Shown here in pieces: positions 31,805-32,399 of a stretch of 32,399 nucleotides of DNA; within the stretch, counting starts at the first letter, position 1, and each line of letters opens with the position of its first letter. Below the pieces are notes generated by a model. It saw nothing but the letters and a program-made list of their open reading frames with translations. It ran no database searches and was not told the DNA's origin. A program made the translations under genes and the position numbers. This stretch comes from Deltaproteobacteria bacterium (GTDB lineage: Bacteria; Desulfobacterota; Desulfobulbia; Desulfobulbales; Desulfurivibrionaceae), in assembly GCA_021802645.1 (NCBI GenBank), contig JAJZRO010000021.1:2146-34544 (forward strand), in the 5' to 3' direction.

Positions 31805-32399
31805 CGATGGCGCATGATCTTGAAAAACGGAGTTATCAGGCCGTCCTTTTCCTGATCGCCATCCTTGCCGTCGGCACCGGGGGTTATTATCTGCTCGGCT
31901 ATCTTGCCCATGGCCGCCCTTTCTGGGGACTCGGCGACTGCTTTTACATGACCGTCATTACCCTCACCACCGTCGGGTTTGGTGAACTCAACGATCTGGC
32001 CCAGGTGCCGGGCGCCCGGTTTTTCACCGTATTCATCCTGTTCGGCGGGTTGGGCATCGCCGCCTATGCCTTTTCGAACCTCACCGCCTTTCTGGTGGAG
32101 GGCGAACTCACCAACGTATTCTGGAGAAAGAAGATGGTGAAAAAGATTCGGCAACTGTCCGGCCATCTCATTCTCTGCGGGGTGGGCAGAATTGGCTGCT
32201 CCATCATGCAGGAACTGGTGCGGACCCAGGCCCCCTTTGTGGTCATTGATCTCGACGAAAAGCGGCTCCGAGGGCTGCAGGAAGAATACGGCGAGTTTCC
32301 GGCCGTGGTGGGGGATGCCACCCATGCGGCTGATCTGCATACCGCCGGGGTTGGGACGGCCAAGGGGGTGATCTCCACGCTGGACGACGACAAGGACAA
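31801..32399 (+). CDS. Two-TM potassium channel with TrkA-N/RCK domain (cut by window end)
   Basis: About 199 residues are visible; the frame remains open at the window end. A first membrane helix (AVLFLIAILAVGTGGYYLLGY, about 14-34) precedes the pore loop and selectivity filter TLTTVGFGE (TVGFG in place of TVGYG; both occur in potassium channels) and a second helix (FFTVFILFGGLGIAAYAFSNL). A cytoplasmic Rossmann RCK/TrkA-N domain then starts with HLILCGVGRIGCSIMQEL, followed by VVIDLDEKRLRGL and GDATHAADLHTAG. It should be a ligand-gated K+ channel; a C-terminal RCK-C domain, if present, lies outside the window. The ATG at 31801 overlaps the DUF374 stop. The window also encodes a c-di-AMP synthase, and c-di-AMP binds RCK-C in other bacteria, but no link is shown here. 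Confidence 0.9.
   Translation, partial: MTMAHDLEKRSYQAVLFLIAILAVGTGGYYLLGYLAHGRPFWGLGDCFYMTVITLTTVGFGELNDLAQVPGARFFTVFILFGGLGIAAYAFSNLTAFLVEGELTNVFWRKKMVKKIRQLSGHLILCGVGRIGCSIMQELVRTQAPFVVIDLDEKRLRGLQEEYGEFPAVVGDATHAADLHTAGVGTAKGVISTLDDDKD

Overview
The window is high-GC (about 60-65% by eye), densely coded bacterial chromosome with no rRNA, tRNA, CRISPR array, insertion sequence or phage gene that I can see. An ECF sigma factor/zinc-finger anti-sigma/HtrA envelope-stress module, a lipoprotein, a DUF374 acyltransferase, a sigma-54 activator and chemotaxis genes indicate a Gram-negative, motile organism. The gene mix (prephenate dehydratase-dehydrogenase fusion, trpEGDCF without trpBA, cdaA-ybbR-glmM, a lone HPr/Enzyme I pair) fits Desulfobacterota, perhaps a Desulfobulbales-like sulfate reducer; this is an inference, not a database match.

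Left third (1-8762, all minus strand): a chemoreceptor cut by the window edge; a DUF445 membrane protein behind a fused prephenate dehydratase-ACT-prephenate dehydrogenase; a response regulator, cheD and a very short cheW in one transcriptional run punctuated by three perfect hairpins; then a REC-histidine kinase and an NtrC-type sigma-54 activator, and a secreted SH3b protein. The cheW leader has a strong sigma-70-type promoter and a sigma-54-like site in tandem, which gives the adjacent sigma-54 two-component pair a plausible local target.

Middle (9090-21279): a GAF/HD-GYP c-di-GMP phosphodiesterase on plus; on minus a c-di-AMP/cell-wall operon (cdaA, ybbR/cdaR, glmM) followed by tlyA and a slipin, with a 14-bp tandem repeat between glmM and tlyA; then, divergent from cdaA, rpsT with a TTG start and a terminator-like hairpin inside its leader, and the compact trpE-trpG-trpD-trpC-trpF operon.

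Right third (21306-32399): on minus, rpoE-like sigma, anti-sigma, htrA and a glycine-zipper lipoprotein. Identical GGAACTT-N16-TCTTT elements precede both the sigma operon and htrA, so the module looks autoregulated; three DnaA-box-like nonamers spaced exactly 11 bp lie in the htrA leader. On plus, an unidentified gene, HPr, Enzyme I, thiL, uvrB, a DUF374 acyltransferase and a two-TM potassium channel with a TrkA-N/RCK domain, cut by the window end, are closely packed and probably largely co-transcribed.

Most of the window is core metabolism and signalling. The most unusual content is regulatory: the paired ECF promoters, the rpsT leader, the phased nonamers, the cheW/cheD hairpins and the G-tracts.
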